Shown here piece after piece: positions 31,727 to 41,238 of a DNA stretch of 64,000 nt (position 1 is its first letter; each line of letters opens with the position of its first letter). Under the pieces are notes generated by a model. The model did not search any database and was not told where the DNA came from. It saw nothing but the letters and a program-made list of their open reading frames with translations. The DNA comes from Anaerotignum propionicum (GTDB taxonomy: Bacteria; Bacillota; Clostridia; Lachnospirales; Anaerotignaceae): positions 434,001-498,000 of the forward strand of contig NZ_JANGAD010000001.1 of the NCBI RefSeq assembly GCF_024461735.1, in the 5' to 3' direction. The translations under genes and the position numbers were made by a program.

Positions 31727-33440
31727 ATTTATAAAGCCATATCGAAAGCTAATGGTCTTTGTTTTACTTGTAATGGTGTTGGATGTGGCTGGTGGCCTGC
31801 TGATTCCAACCATTACAGCAGATATTATCAATTATGGTATTGGTGGCGGCAGTCTGGACTATATCCTGCGGCAAGGGCTATTTATGATTGCTGTTTCTCT
31901 TTTAACTAGCTTTGGCGCTTTGGCGGGAAGCTATCTAAGTGCCAGCCTTTCCGCGAAGCTTGGGCGGGATATCCGCAATGCTCTCTATGATAAATCCCTG
32001 ACCTTTTCCTCTTCGGATATGGAGAAGTTTGGAACGGGTTCAATGATTACTCGAACATTAAATGATGTGAATGTTGTTCAACAGTCAGTGATTATGGTGA
32101 TACAGATGATTTTGCCTGTGCCTGTTGTCTGTGTCATGGGGATTGTAATGGCCTTTCATATTGATTTAATGATGGGATGGATTCTGAGCGGAGTGACCCT
32201 TGCAATTCTGATTATGGCATTATGTGTAATTAAAAAGGCTGCACCTCTTTTTCGCCGCCTGCAGCGGTTTCTTGATCGCATGAATATTGTAATTCGAGAA
32301 AACATTACCGGCGTTAGAGTCATCCGTGCTTTTAACAAAGAGCCCTTTGAGGAAAAGCGCATGAGCGGTGTTTTTGGAAATTACAGAGAGGTTTCTGTTA
32401 AAGTAAATCGCTTGTTTGCGGGATTGGAAAGCACAGCGTTGCTGGTAATCAATCTTATAATTGTCGGAATACTTTATGTGGGAGGTAATCGTACAGGGGC
32501 AGGCTTCATGAAAATTGGTGACATTATAGCACTGAGTGAGTATGCCATTCTGATTATGTTTTATCTCATTATGGCACAAATGGTAATGGTTATGTTACCC
32601 AGAGCTCTTGTCTGCATTGGCAGAATTCAGGAAGTCCTTGACTTGGAGCCTGAAATCAAGGATGGAGGCGCAACTGTGCCCATGATAGCCGGCGGTACAG
32701 ATGTTATTCGTTTTGAAAATGTAAGCTTCTGTTTTTCTGATGCTGATGAAAATACGCTGAGTGAACTGAGTTTTATATGTAAACGAGGACAAACCACTGC
32801 AATCATAGGCAGTACGGGCAGTGGAAAATCTACCATTGCTAAGTTGATTCTACGCTTTCACGATGTTTCACAGGGTTCTATTAAGCTGAATGACATGGAC
32901 ATTGGGAATATGAAGCAGTCTCAACTGCGCGAGCATATTTCTTATGTACCCCAGAAAGCTTGGCTTTTCTCCGGTACCATTGCACATAATCTTGAGTTTG
33001 GGAACAAGGATGCTTCTGGGGAAGAAATGCAGCATATTCTTTCAGTAGCACAGTCTGAATTTGTAACTGAGTTGCCAGATGGACTAACGGCTCATGTAGC
33101 CCAAGGAGGTACCAATTTTTCCGGTGGACAAAAACAAAGGCTTTCCATTGCCCGTGCCCTAATGAAAAAAGCAGATTTGTATGTCTTCGACGATAGCTTT
33201 TCTGCACTTGACTTCAAGACGGATGCAGCACTTCGAAAGGCATTAAAAAAGCAGACAAGGGATTCTGCAGTTTTAATCATTGCACAACGCATTAGCACAA
33301 TTATGAATGCAGATCAAATTATAGTATTAGAGAATGGAAGAATCGCGGGAATGGGCACACATCAATCTTTAATGAAGCAATGCCCGGTGTATCAAGACAT
33401 TGCGAAATCTCAAATGAAAGGAGAGGAAGTCCGTGGCTGA
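31710..33440 (+). CDS. Heterodimeric ABC exporter subunit with degenerate catalytic site
   Basis: A 576-residue half-transporter with six membrane helices and a C-terminal nucleotide-binding domain. Walker A is GSTGSGKST, the Q loop is in YVPQKAWLFSGTI, the signature is NFSGGQKQRLSIARAL, and Walker B reads LYVFDDSFSALD. The residue after the Walker B aspartate, normally the catalytic glutamate, is replaced: DDS instead of DEA. This is the noncanonical partner seen in TM287/288-type heterodimers. The downstream gene encodes the canonical partner. The pair probably exports drugs or lipophilic compounds and is controlled by the overlapping MarR gene. Confidence 0.92.
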   Translation: MKLILKFIKPYRKLMVFVLLVMVLDVAGGLLIPTITADIINYGIGGGSLDYILRQGLFMIAVSLLTSFGALAGSYLSASLSAKLGRDIRNALYDKSLTFSSSDMEKFGTGSMITRTLNDVNVVQQSVIMVIQMILPVPVVCVMGIVMAFHIDLMMGWILSGVTLAILIMALCVIKKAAPLFRRLQRFLDRMNIVIRENITGVRVIRAFNKEPFEEKRMSGVFGNYREVSVKVNRLFAGLESTALLVINLIIVGILYVGGNRTGAGFMKIGDIIALSEYAILIMFYLIMAQMVMVMLPRALVCIGRIQEVLDLEPEIKDGGATVPMIAGGTDVIRFENVSFCFSDADENTLSELSFICKRGQTTAIIGSTGSGKSTIAKLILRFHDVSQGSIKLNDMDIGNMKQSQLREHISYVPQKAWLFSGTIAHNLEFGNKDASGEEMQHILSVAQSEFVTELPDGLTAHVAQGGTNFSGGQKQRLSIARALMKKADLYVFDDSFSALDFKTDAALRKALKKQTRDSAVLIIAQRISTIMNADQIIVLENGRIAGMGTHQSLMKQCPVYQDIAKSQMKGEEVRG

Positions 33441-35268
33441 TTTTGAAATGAAAGAGGGCGCACAAAACGATATAGATAATGAATTCTTTGGTGTAGCCGC
33501 CCCTGATGATGCAAAAAACACAATAAAACGGCTGTGGAAGTCTGTTAATGATCAGCATAAGCGGTTGGGAATCGTTTTGGTTTCTGTTGTATTTTATACC
33601 TTCCTTTCCGTTGTTGCACCCTTATACAGCGCTTATATTGTAGATTTGATGTGGGGCAAAATCAAGGAGGCCTTTGCCAATGACATGCTTTTTTCTATTA
33701 CGTGGGTAGATGGAGGCAGTGATATTTTCTTTTTATTACTTATTTATCTGTTAACAGGTTTTTTTTACTTCCTTCAGTCTTTTCTCATGGCAAGCTTTGC
33801 GGAAAATTTGAGTTTTCGCTTGCGTAATGAAATCAGTAGTAAGCTTAACAGGCTGCCGCTATCTTACTTTGACAGGAATAAGCCGGGAGCAATTTTAAGC
33901 CGAATGACAAACGATTTGGATAAAATGTCTGAAGCTTTCCAGACGGGTATACTAAAGCTCTTTACTACTTTAGGAATGATTATCGGTTCTCTGGTTATGA
34001 TGTTTCGATTTAATATTTTGCTGACAGTGGTTTTTTTGCTTTTTATGGCTATCTCTTTGCTGGTGACAAGGGCTGTTTCTGCCAAAACGTTGAAATCCGC
34101 ATTAAAGCGGCAAGAATGTGTCAGTGAGGTAACCGCAATGGTAGAAGAAAACTTCAGTGGTCGCATGATTATAAAAGCCTTCAATCAGGAAGAGAATAGT
34201 TCTCGTCGTATGCATAAAGCAACGGAGGATTTGGCAGAGGCTTCTCAAAAAGCGGATTTTATGATTAACGCCATTAATCCAGGCATTCGCTTTATCAACC
34301 GCTTAGGGCAAATTGCCATTGCAGTCCTTGGTGGTAATATGCTTTTGAATGGGACCATGAGCATTGGTGTATTTCAGGCGTTTTTCCAATACGTTAATCA
34401 ATCAGCGGAGCCTCTAACGGAACTTGCTTTTATGGTGAACTCCATGCAGTCCTCATTGGCATCCTTGGAGCGGGTTTATTCTCTTCTTGATGAGGAAGAG
34501 ATTTCATCCGGGCCAGTTTCGCCCGAAACAATTGAACGAGCTGAAGGATATGTGGATTTTAGCCATGTGCGTTTTGGTTATACACCTGAAAAAACATTGA
34601 TGCAGGATGTAAGCTTCTCTGCAAAGCCCGGTGAGAAGATTGCCATTGTGGGCAGTACGGGGGCAGGAAAGACAACCCTTATTAATCTTTTAATGCGGTT
34701 TTATGAATTAAATAGTGGACAGATTTTGTTGGATGGAAAAGACATTCAAACGCTGACCCATGCAAATCTGCGGAAGAATTTTGGTATGGTGTTGCAGGAT
34801 ACTTGGCTGTTTGAGGGAACCATCGCCGAGAATATTGCCTATGGTAAACCAGATGCTACTAGAGAAGAAATTGTGGCAGCGGCAAAAGCGGCACGGGTTG
34901 ATTTCTTTGTCCACACCATGCCCCATGGATATGATACGGTTCTTAGCAACGATGGGGAGAATTTATCCATTGGACAGCGTCAGCTTTTAACAATAGCCAG
35001 AGTTTTTCTCTGTAACCCGGCGGTGTTGATTCTTGATGAAGCCACTTCCAGTGTTGATACTCGCACCGAAATTGAGATTGGTAAGGCCATGGGGAAACTG
35101 ATGAAAAAGCGCACAAGTTTTGTAATCGCCCATCGTCTTTCTACAATTGTAGATGCCGATTTGATTTTGCTTATGCAAAACGGTAATATCATTGAACAAG
35201 GCAGTCATAGCACATTATTACAAGCAGGCGGAGCTTATGCTGAACTTTACAATAGCCAGTTTGCCTGA
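33433..35268 (+). CDS. Heterodimeric ABC exporter subunit, canonical catalytic site
   Basis: A 611-residue half-transporter starting with GTG at 33433, after GAGAGGAAG, overlapping the previous gene by eight bases. An N-terminal extension of about 45 residues precedes six membrane helices. The nucleotide-binding domain has Walker A GSTGAGKTT, the signature NLSIGQRQLLTIARVF (LSIGQ rather than LSGGQ), Walker B VLILDEATSSVD with the catalytic glutamate, and the H loop in FVIAHRLSTI. Together with the degenerate subunit upstream it forms an asymmetric exporter with one active ATPase site. Confidence 0.93.
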   Translation: MADFEMKEGAQNDIDNEFFGVAAPDDAKNTIKRLWKSVNDQHKRLGIVLVSVVFYTFLSVVAPLYSAYIVDLMWGKIKEAFANDMLFSITWVDGGSDIFFLLLIYLLTGFFYFLQSFLMASFAENLSFRLRNEISSKLNRLPLSYFDRNKPGAILSRMTNDLDKMSEAFQTGILKLFTTLGMIIGSLVMMFRFNILLTVVFLLFMAISLLVTRAVSAKTLKSALKRQECVSEVTAMVEENFSGRMIIKAFNQEENSSRRMHKATEDLAEASQKADFMINAINPGIRFINRLGQIAIAVLGGNMLLNGTMSIGVFQAFFQYVNQSAEPLTELAFMVNSMQSSLASLERVYSLLDEEEISSGPVSPETIERAEGYVDFSHVRFGYTPEKTLMQDVSFSAKPGEKIAIVGSTGAGKTTLINLLMRFYELNSGQILLDGKDIQTLTHANLRKNFGMVLQDTWLFEGTIAENIAYGKPDATREEIVAAAKAARVDFFVHTMPHGYDTVLSNDGENLSIGQRQLLTIARVFLCNPAVLILDEATSSVDTRTEIEIGKAMGKLMKKRTSFVIAHRLSTIVDADLILLMQNGNIIEQGSHSTLLQAGGAYAELYNSQFA

Positions 35269-35361
35269 TGACTAACTGACTATTGCATTTTTCTGTATCA
35301 ATGTAATGTTAGCTTACGCATCTGCTGTTTTTAGTCTGAAATTTTGAAAAAAGTTTAAAAA

Positions 35362-36036
35362 TTAAACAATATCTAAAAGCTCAGCAATGTCGTTAATGGT
35401 ATATGTAGCATTGGTACAAGTAATATCTTTGTTATGGTGATAGAAACAAGAATCAATTCCTGCGTTTACTGCTCCCATTATATCGGAAGTGGGACTATCA
35501 CCTACCATGAGTAAGGAGCTATTGGGAGCCATCTCTATGTTTTTGATACAGAATTCGAAAAAACATGGAGATGGTTTTTCATATTTTATTCTGTCAGAAA
35601 TAAAATGTCCATCAAATAGGTTAATAATGTCAGCATTTTTTAAACGTTTGATTTGTGTGGTATAAACCCCATTGGAAGCCGAGCATACTTTCTTTCCTCT
35701 TTTTTTAAGCTCTTTTAAAGTATAATGTGCATGGGGAATTAGTCCGCTGGAGTTATTTAGGTGAAATCTGTATTCCTCTTCATATACTTTTCCATTAACT
35801 GCAATCCCATAAAGTTGAAAAAACTCATGAAAACGTGTATTTAAAACATCCTCTTTAGAGATTTTACCCTGTTCAAGGTTACGCCATAAAATATTATTAA
35901 TTTGTTTGTATTTTTCCAGTAGATCGTCAGAATAGACTAATCCTGATTTTTCGATTATCTTTATGAAACTACTTCTTTCTGCAGCGTCAAAATCTAAGAT
36001 AGTATTATCTAAATCCATTAATATAATATTATACAT
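35362..36036 (-). CDS. HAD-superfamily nucleotidase, YjjG-type
   Basis: A 224-residue hydrolase of the YjjG/YfnB group that dephosphorylates noncanonical pyrimidine nucleotides. It contains the four HAD motifs: ILMDLDNTILDFD (nucleophile aspartate and the DxD acid), VCSASNGVYTTQ, the lysine in YEKPSPCFFEF, and MVGDSPTSDIMGAVNAG. The helical cap inserts between motifs I and II. Its ribosome binding site AAAGGAGTG lies at the end of the upstream membrane-protein gene with a three-base gap, so the two are co-translated. The substrate assignment is by family only. Confidence 0.88.
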   Translation of the reverse strand: MYNIILMDLDNTILDFDAAERSSFIKIIEKSGLVYSDDLLEKYKQINNILWRNLEQGKISKEDVLNTRFHEFFQLYGIAVNGKVYEEEYRFHLNNSSGLIPHAHYTLKELKKRGKKVCSASNGVYTTQIKRLKNADIINLFDGHFISDRIKYEKPSPCFFEFCIKNIEMAPNSSLLMVGDSPTSDIMGAVNAGIDSCFYHHNKDITCTNATYTINDIAELLDIV

Positions 36037-36039
36037 TAG

Positions 36040-36672
36040 TTACACTCCTTTAAAATCATTTTTACAGAATTCATATGACAAGCCCATTAATTTGGAAAGC
36101 AGAAAAAAACTGATTATGGTACCTTCTCTTATATAAAGGGTTTGATTATTTATTATGGTGACGGTTAGGGTACTGATGAAAAAGAAAAAATCAAAGCACA
36201 TACGAACCCTAGTTAGACTACATTTTAACTTCTCACTTAATAGGATACAAAGATTTTCTAGGGGGAATCTGATCATACCCATGGCTAGAATTGCACCAAG
36301 GCTAATGGAGGCTAAAAGAAGTCCCAACAAAAAGATAAATACTTTTAAATAATAATATTGAATTGTGATATGGTTAAAAATAGTATAAGTAAATAAATTG
36401 ATTACATAGCCATTAACCATTGTTGCTATGATTTGTATAAAATCTTGCAAACGCAAAGGGGATGACTTGATAATGACATAAATTATGAAAAATAGTAAAT
36501 TTAAAAAATTTATCATTGTTCCAATCTCAATATGAATGAGATTGGATAAGAGCATAGAGAATGCATTAAACATACTCTGACCAATACCTGCTTTAATTTG
36601 CAGTGAAATGCCGAGGCCAAGTAATAAGAAAGCAAATGCAGAATTTAGTATTTTTTTATATTGTGGAAACAT
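36040..36672 (-). CDS. YczE/YitT-type integral membrane protein
   Basis: A 210-residue membrane protein of the YczE/YyaS family. It begins MFPQYKKILNSAFAFLLLGLG, continues with LQIKAGIGQSMFNAFSMLLS (the family's second helix), and has about five helices in total, including LKVFIFLLGLLLASISLGAI and CFDFFFFISTLTVTII. The function of the family is not known; some members sit with Crp/Fnr-type regulators. Here the gene is divergent from a Crp/Fnr regulator, 107 bp away, and upstream of the HAD nucleotidase in the same operon. A palindrome in the intergenic region may control both. Confidence 0.82.
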   Translation of the reverse strand: MFPQYKKILNSAFAFLLLGLGISLQIKAGIGQSMFNAFSMLLSNLIHIEIGTMINFLNLLFFIIYVIIKSSPLRLQDFIQIIATMVNGYVINLFTYTIFNHITIQYYYLKVFIFLLGLLLASISLGAILAMGMIRFPLENLCILLSEKLKCSLTRVRMCFDFFFFISTLTVTIINNQTLYIREGTIISFFLLSKLMGLSYEFCKNDFKGV

Positions 36673-36733
36673 TTTTTCACCTCGAATATTTTATTTTTGT
36701 ACGTACAATGATAAAATAAAAGAAAAAAAGAAG

Positions 36734-36751
36734 ATATGAGAAATCTCATAT
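36734..36751. promoter_or_regulatory. Palindrome between the divergent YczE and Crp/Fnr genes
   Basis: ATATGAG-AAAT-CTCATAT is a perfect seven-base inverted repeat with a four-base centre, the geometry of Crp/Fnr-family sites. It lies between the two divergent genes and about 30 bp before the regulator start, so autoregulation is plausible. Confidence 0.5.
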
Positions 36752-36779
36752 GAGTAAGATAATTTTAAGGAGAAACCGA

Positions 36780-37397
36780 ATGGTTCTAAAAAATGAAATA
36801 CCTTCGATGATATTTGAAAATGGAGTAGAAAAGTGTTTTTCAAAAGAGGAAAACATTTATAAAATGAATAGTCGAGTAACATACTGCTATTTTATTTTAT
36901 CAGGGGTTGCTAAAATTTATATTGATCATAGCAATGGGAGGCGTTCTATTCTGGATTTTGCTGGGCAAAATGATTGGCTAGGGGAGCTCTCCTTGTTTTC
37001 TGATGAGGCGAATATAAAAGAAAATAAAGTCCTTCAAGAAATCAAATGTCTGGAATTTGACTTGAATGTATTGCAGAAATTATGCAAAGAAGATGCCAGT
37101 GTTTCATTTTATTTTGCTTCGTATATTTCTAATAAACTTTTATCAAGGAGTTATCGAATGAGTGAAAGCTTAAACTATTCTTTGAATAAGAGGCTTGCGA
37201 CGTTTATCCTTCAATATCAACACAATGGCAGATATGAGATTCCGCATACTGATGTTTCTGAGTATCTAAATGTTAGTTATCGTCATGTGTTATATGTTAT
37301 GAAGCAATTTCGAGAGTGGGGAATCATAGAAAAAGATAGAGGAAAAGGCTATGTCACTGTGAATATTGAAAAGTTGAAGGAATTACAGGATAAGTGA
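36780..37397 (+). CDS. Crp/Fnr-family transcriptional regulator
   Basis: A 205-residue regulator starting at the ATG at 36780, after AAGGAG; the upstream ATG at 36750 lies within the palindrome. The cyclic-nucleotide-binding-type sensory domain (residues about 20-130) includes GRRSILDFAGQNDWLGELSL. The C-terminal winged helix is IPHTDVSEYLNVSYRHVLYV, then IIEKDRGKGYVTVN. The sensory domain lacks the cysteine cluster of FNR iron-sulfur sensors, so a small-molecule or haem ligand is more likely. It resembles regulators that control divergent YczE-type genes. Confidence 0.88.
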   Translation: MVLKNEIPSMIFENGVEKCFSKEENIYKMNSRVTYCYFILSGVAKIYIDHSNGRRSILDFAGQNDWLGELSLFSDEANIKENKVLQEIKCLEFDLNVLQKLCKEDASVSFYFASYISNKLLSRSYRMSESLNYSLNKRLATFILQYQHNGRYEIPHTDVSEYLNVSYRHVLYVMKQFREWGIIEKDRGKGYVTVNIEKLKELQDK

Positions 37398-37904
37398 AAG
37401 AACGAAAAGGAAGGGGACTTGGTATAGATTAAAAAATATCTCCTTGTTGATTAGAGGCTTTGTTCCGCTAATTAACTGTTATAGCGCAAGTTTACGGTTA
37501 TTTACAATATTTGAAGTATATGCGTTTTTTTTGCCAAGGTGGAAAATTTTCGCAAAACCGTTTGAAAAAGCAGTGTTATGCTTTGCATAGATTCATAAGT
37601 AAAATAAATGACTAATAAATATTAGTTGGAATCCTTAAAACAATTTGTAAAGCTGAAAAAGTTAAATTTTGAATTAGAGTATTCTTTTGTTTTCATGGGA
37701 TACTAAAGATGATAAAATAGAAAAAGAAATTGCAGATGCTCTGTTGTCTTTGTCTTTACTTTTAATCAGGGCGAAATCCCTCTTAAATTAATTTTAAAGA
37801 CAATCTCTTAACATCTGATTGGCGTAAAAGCAAATAAGCAAAGAATGAGCTGGCAGAGAAAAATAAGTCTGTCTGTTCATTCATAAACAAGGAGGAATCA
37901 TTTT
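37398..37904. other. About 500 bp without a confident gene
   Basis: No supported gene. A short open stretch near 37705-37790 reads TKDDKIEKEIADALLSL and ends at a stop; it has no start codon or ribosome binding site and may be the tail of a lost gene. GGAGGAATCATT at 37892 onward is the ribosome binding site for the LemA gene. Confidence 0.4.
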
Positions 37905-38459
37905 ATGTTACCAACTCTCATTACAATAATCGTAATTATCGGGGTACTTATTTTATGGATTATCTCAGCCCAGCGCAAACTGGTAATACTTGATGAGAAT
38001 ATCAACAATGCTATGAGTCAGATTGGAGTTCAGCTTTCAAGCCGCTTTGATGCGCTGACGGCTCTTTTGGATTTGACAAAGGGCTATGCCAAGCACGAAA
38101 GTGAAACAATTATTGAAACCATTCAATTAAGAAGAAGTGTGATTACAGCAAAATCCACACCCGATGATGTGCAACAACAAGAAGGTATTATTTCTGAAGC
38201 ATTAGGTAGGATTAATATGGTAGCAGAGCGTTATCCAGAATTAAAAGCAAATGAAACTTATATCAAAACTATGGATGCCGTGCAAACCTTTGAAAATATG
38301 GTTCGTACCAGCCGATTGATATATAACGATAGTGTGACAAAGTTAAATCGTCAAATCCGAATGTTCCCGGCTTCTCTCATTGCCTCAATGCTGGGCTTTC
38401 GCCAGAGAGAATACCTTGTGGAGCAAGCAGATAAGGCGAATATGCCAAGCATGAAATGA
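37905..38459 (+). CDS. LemA-family membrane protein
   Basis: A 184-residue protein with one N-terminal membrane helix (LITIIVIIGVLILWIISAQR) and a long helical-bundle domain typical of LemA: ENINNAMSQIGVQLSSRFDA, LTALLDLTKGYAKHESETI, RTSRLIYNDSVTKLNRQIRM, FPASLIASMLGFRQREY. The helix topology puts the bundle probably outside the membrane or on the cytosolic face; the family's function is unsettled. It overlaps the next gene's extended frame, and the two are a recurrent pair (LemA with DUF2207). Confidence 0.9.
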   Translation: MLPTLITIIVIIGVLILWIISAQRKLVILDENINNAMSQIGVQLSSRFDALTALLDLTKGYAKHESETIIETIQLRRSVITAKSTPDDVQQQEGIISEALGRINMVAERYPELKANETYIKTMDAVQTFENMVRTSRLIYNDSVTKLNRQIRMFPASLIASMLGFRQREYLVEQADKANMPSMK

Positions 38460-38467
38460 GGTGCACT

Positions 38468-40162
38468 ATGGGAAAAAAACTCAGCAGTATAATTTTATGT
38501 GTGGCTCTGTTATTTGTACCTCAGTTTCTCGTTTTCGGTGCAAATCAAGTCAATACCATAGATATTCAAGCTGTCATTCAAGAAGATGGTTCTATGAATA
38601 TTACACAGAATTGGGAAGGGCGCTTTGATGAGGGAACGGAAATTTATATTCCCATGAAAGCCCCTGATTATCTGACCATTCATAATCTTGTAGTTTCAGA
38701 TGAAAACGGCAGCTATGAGACTGTGGATGATTGGAACATCAATTGGAGCTTTGAAGAAAAAGCTAGAAAGTGCGGCATCCATCCTACCGATAGTGGTTAT
38801 GAAATCTGCTTTGGCATCAGTGAATATGGACAAAACAGCTATGCCATTGAATATACACTGGACAATGTTGTGGGTGGATATTCCGATAAGGACGGCGTAA
38901 ATTTCCGCTTCGTAAACGATGAAATGAATACTACACCTACAGATGTGAAGGTTGAGATACGCCTTGCAGACGGTACCCCTATATCCGATGAAAATGCCGA
39001 TGTGTGGGGATTTGGATTCTCAGGACAGGTGGGTTTCGAGAATGGAAGTATCCTTGCCTATACAAACAACCCTATCTCTAAAGAAAACCATGTGACAGTC
39101 CTGTTTGCTTTAGATAAAGGTATTCTGACACCCTCTCGACAAGAAGATGGTACCTTTGAAGAGGTAAAGAAAACTGCATTTGAAGGCAGTGATTATGATA
39201 ATATTGGCTCAGAAGGCAATGATGTATCAATTATTACGGCAATGGTAACAATGCTACTCTCTTTAGTTGTCCCTCTAGGGGTGATTTTCTGGATTCTCAG
39301 GATAAAAAAGAAAAGAGCGGAGCAAAGACTGAAAAAATTTTCAGAAGAGTTTGGTTATTTTAGAGATATTCCCAATGATGGCAATCTAAATGCCACTTAT
39401 ACCTTGGGAAAAATGTTTAACATGTGTGAGGATGGGGCAATTTTAGCGTCAGGCATGCTTCGATTGATTCAGTTGGGGTGCCTATCTCCGGAGGAAACAC
39501 AGGAAGTCGGCTTTATGGGCAAAACAAAAGAGATGGTTAACTTACGGCTTATGGGAAAGCAACCAGATAAGATGAACGAGTATGATGAGTATCTGTATAC
39601 GATACTAGAAGGTGCAGCAGGCTCCGATGGTGTCTTACAAGAAAGAGAGCTGGAGCGCTACGCAAGGCAGAATGACAAGTTCCTACGTAGCTTTTTAAAA
39701 AAATGCGATAATGCAGGTACAACATATTTGAGCGAAAAGCACTGCTTGAAACGATGGCATATACCTGCAAAGCTCACCGACTTAACGCCGTCAGGTGAAC
39801 AAGAATTGGGTGAAATGATGGGACTTAAACGGTATCTGCAAGACTTTTCATTGATTGCAGAACGTGGAGTTAAGGAAATACCCATTTGGCGAGAGCTTCT
39901 CACCTATGCTATGTTGTTTGGTATTGCTGATCAGGTAGCAGAGCAAATGAGAGAGTTGTATCCTGAGCTTTCTCCTCAGCTGAATGATTACACCCAGAGC
40001 ATGTCTACGGCATATGCCTATCACTATTTGCTTTATCGGAATATGATACATGCCGAACAACAGCGGGAACAAGAGAAACGTAGTGGAGGCGGAGGTGGAT
40101 TTGCTTCTTTAGGTGGAGGCGGAGGCTTCATTGGCGGAGGATCTGGAGGCGGAACAAGATAA
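38468..40162 (+). CDS. DUF2207 membrane protein with glycine-rich tail
   Basis: A 564-residue protein from the ATG at 38468 (GAGGTG upstream). An N-terminal signal or anchor (SSIILCVALLFVPQFLVFGA) is followed by an extracellular domain with VNTIDIQAVIQEDGSMNITQ, a transmembrane helix around residues 255-280 (MVTMLLSLVVPLGVIFWIL), and a cytosolic part. The extreme C terminus is glycine-rich (GGGGGFASLGGGGGFIGGGS), as is common in this family. It follows LemA by eight bases. The partnership suggests a shared membrane-associated role; the biochemical function is unknown. A terminator-like hairpin follows at 40329. Confidence 0.88.
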   Translation: MGKKLSSIILCVALLFVPQFLVFGANQVNTIDIQAVIQEDGSMNITQNWEGRFDEGTEIYIPMKAPDYLTIHNLVVSDENGSYETVDDWNINWSFEEKARKCGIHPTDSGYEICFGISEYGQNSYAIEYTLDNVVGGYSDKDGVNFRFVNDEMNTTPTDVKVEIRLADGTPISDENADVWGFGFSGQVGFENGSILAYTNNPISKENHVTVLFALDKGILTPSRQEDGTFEEVKKTAFEGSDYDNIGSEGNDVSIITAMVTMLLSLVVPLGVIFWILRIKKKRAEQRLKKFSEEFGYFRDIPNDGNLNATYTLGKMFNMCEDGAILASGMLRLIQLGCLSPEETQEVGFMGKTKEMVNLRLMGKQPDKMNEYDEYLYTILEGAAGSDGVLQERELERYARQNDKFLRSFLKKCDNAGTTYLSEKHCLKRWHIPAKLTDLTPSGEQELGEMMGLKRYLQDFSLIAERGVKEIPIWRELLTYAMLFGIADQVAEQMRELYPELSPQLNDYTQSMSTAYAYHYLLYRNMIHAEQQREQEKRSGGGGGFASLGGGGGFIGGGSGGGTR

Positions 40163-40555
40163 TAGAATTCAGATAATGTATGGATTCAATTTCAAAATAT
40201 TATTAGTGAAACTGGCTATTCTGCATTAAAATGTTTTATTTTCACCGTAAGGATGGCGGTTTAAGCTTAAACCATAAGGAATGGATTATTGCGCTTTATT
40301 TTATAATCTTCTTGCTGCAAACAACTGCAAAGAGCCTGCTCTCCAATTTTGAGGGCGGGTTCTTTCTGGCTATAACTGAAATGAACAGTATTTTTGTCGT
40401 AAGCTGTCAGGTATTTCTTTCAACTTTCTTAGAATCATAACCCAAATATAGTTTTCGTGTTGAAATAAATTTTTATATGATATAAAATCGTTTATGAAGA
40501 ATATGTAAAAAATAGTTTTAGTATGCAAAGTGCTAAAGGACAGGTTGGTATTAAA
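40163..40555. other. Intergenic stretch between DUF2207 and the Bce-type regulator
   Basis: It holds the hairpin at 40329-40367 and a 69-codon frame (40231-40440) that runs through that hairpin and has no ribosome binding site; I do not call it a gene. Confidence 0.45.
40329..40367 (+). terminator. Terminator after the LemA/DUF2207 pair
   Basis: AAAGAGCCTGCTCTC pairs with GAGGGCGGGTTCTTT, with G-U pairs, and a short T-rich tail. It lies 170 bp after the stop. Confidence 0.6.
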
Positions 40556-41233
40556 ATGAAATATAAAATATTAGTCGTTGAAGACGATTCCATCATTTCT
40601 GCAGAAATACAAAAGCATTTCATTGCATGGGGGTTTGAAGTTCAAACTGTCTGTAATTTTGAAGCTGTATTTTCACAATTTGCTATGTTTGAACCGCATT
40701 TGGTGATATTAGATATTTCATTGCCGTTTTATAATGGATATTATTGGTGCACTGAAATCCGAAAGGTTTCTAAAATTCCAATTATCTTTTTATCCTCCAC
40801 CAGCGATAACATGAATATTATTATGGCGATGAATATGGGTGGCGACGATTTTGTTGCAAAACCATTTGATTTAGCTGTTTTATCAGCCAAGGTTCAGGCA
40901 ATGATTCGCCGAGCATATTCTTTTCAAGGAAATTCCCATATTCTTGAGTATAAAGGGGTTATACTAAACTTATCAAATGCATCACTGGAGGTAAGCGGAA
41001 AGAAAGTAGAACTCACAAAGAATGAACTTAGAATACTACAAATATTATTTGAACATAAGGGAGAGACGGTAACCAGAGAAGCAATTATGAAACACCTATG
41101 GGATGGAGATTGCTTTATTGACGATAATACTCTGGCAGTTAATCTTACAAGACTTAGAAAGAAGCTCGAAGGCATTTCGCTCAATGATTTCATTACTACA
41201 AAAAAGGGTATGGGGTATTTGTTGGAGGATTAA
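40556..41233 (+). CDS. BceR-type response regulator
   Basis: A 225-residue OmpR-family regulator. The ATG at 40556 starts MKYKILVVEDDSIISAEI in the usual place; a longer frame from 40523 is unsupported. Receiver motifs are VVEDDS, LVILDISLPFYNGYYW with the phosphorylated aspartate, and DFVAKPFD. The effector winged helix ends RKKLEGISLNDFITTKKGMG. The FYNGYYWC segment is typical of the BceR subgroup that answers antimicrobial peptides. It precedes its kinase by five bases, and an ABC transporter of the Bce type follows. Confidence 0.9.
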   Translation: MKYKILVVEDDSIISAEIQKHFIAWGFEVQTVCNFEAVFSQFAMFEPHLVILDISLPFYNGYYWCTEIRKVSKIPIIFLSSTSDNMNIIMAMNMGGDDFVAKPFDLAVLSAKVQAMIRRAYSFQGNSHILEYKGVILNLSNASLEVSGKKVELTKNELRILQILFEHKGETVTREAIMKHLWDGDCFIDDNTLAVNLTRLRKKLEGISLNDFITTKKGMGYLLED

Positions 41234-41238
41234 CTTTC

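Noticed and set aside
40231..40440. 69-codon open frame after DUF2207
   Set aside because: It runs through a terminator hairpin, has no ribosome binding site and its sequence shows no domain.
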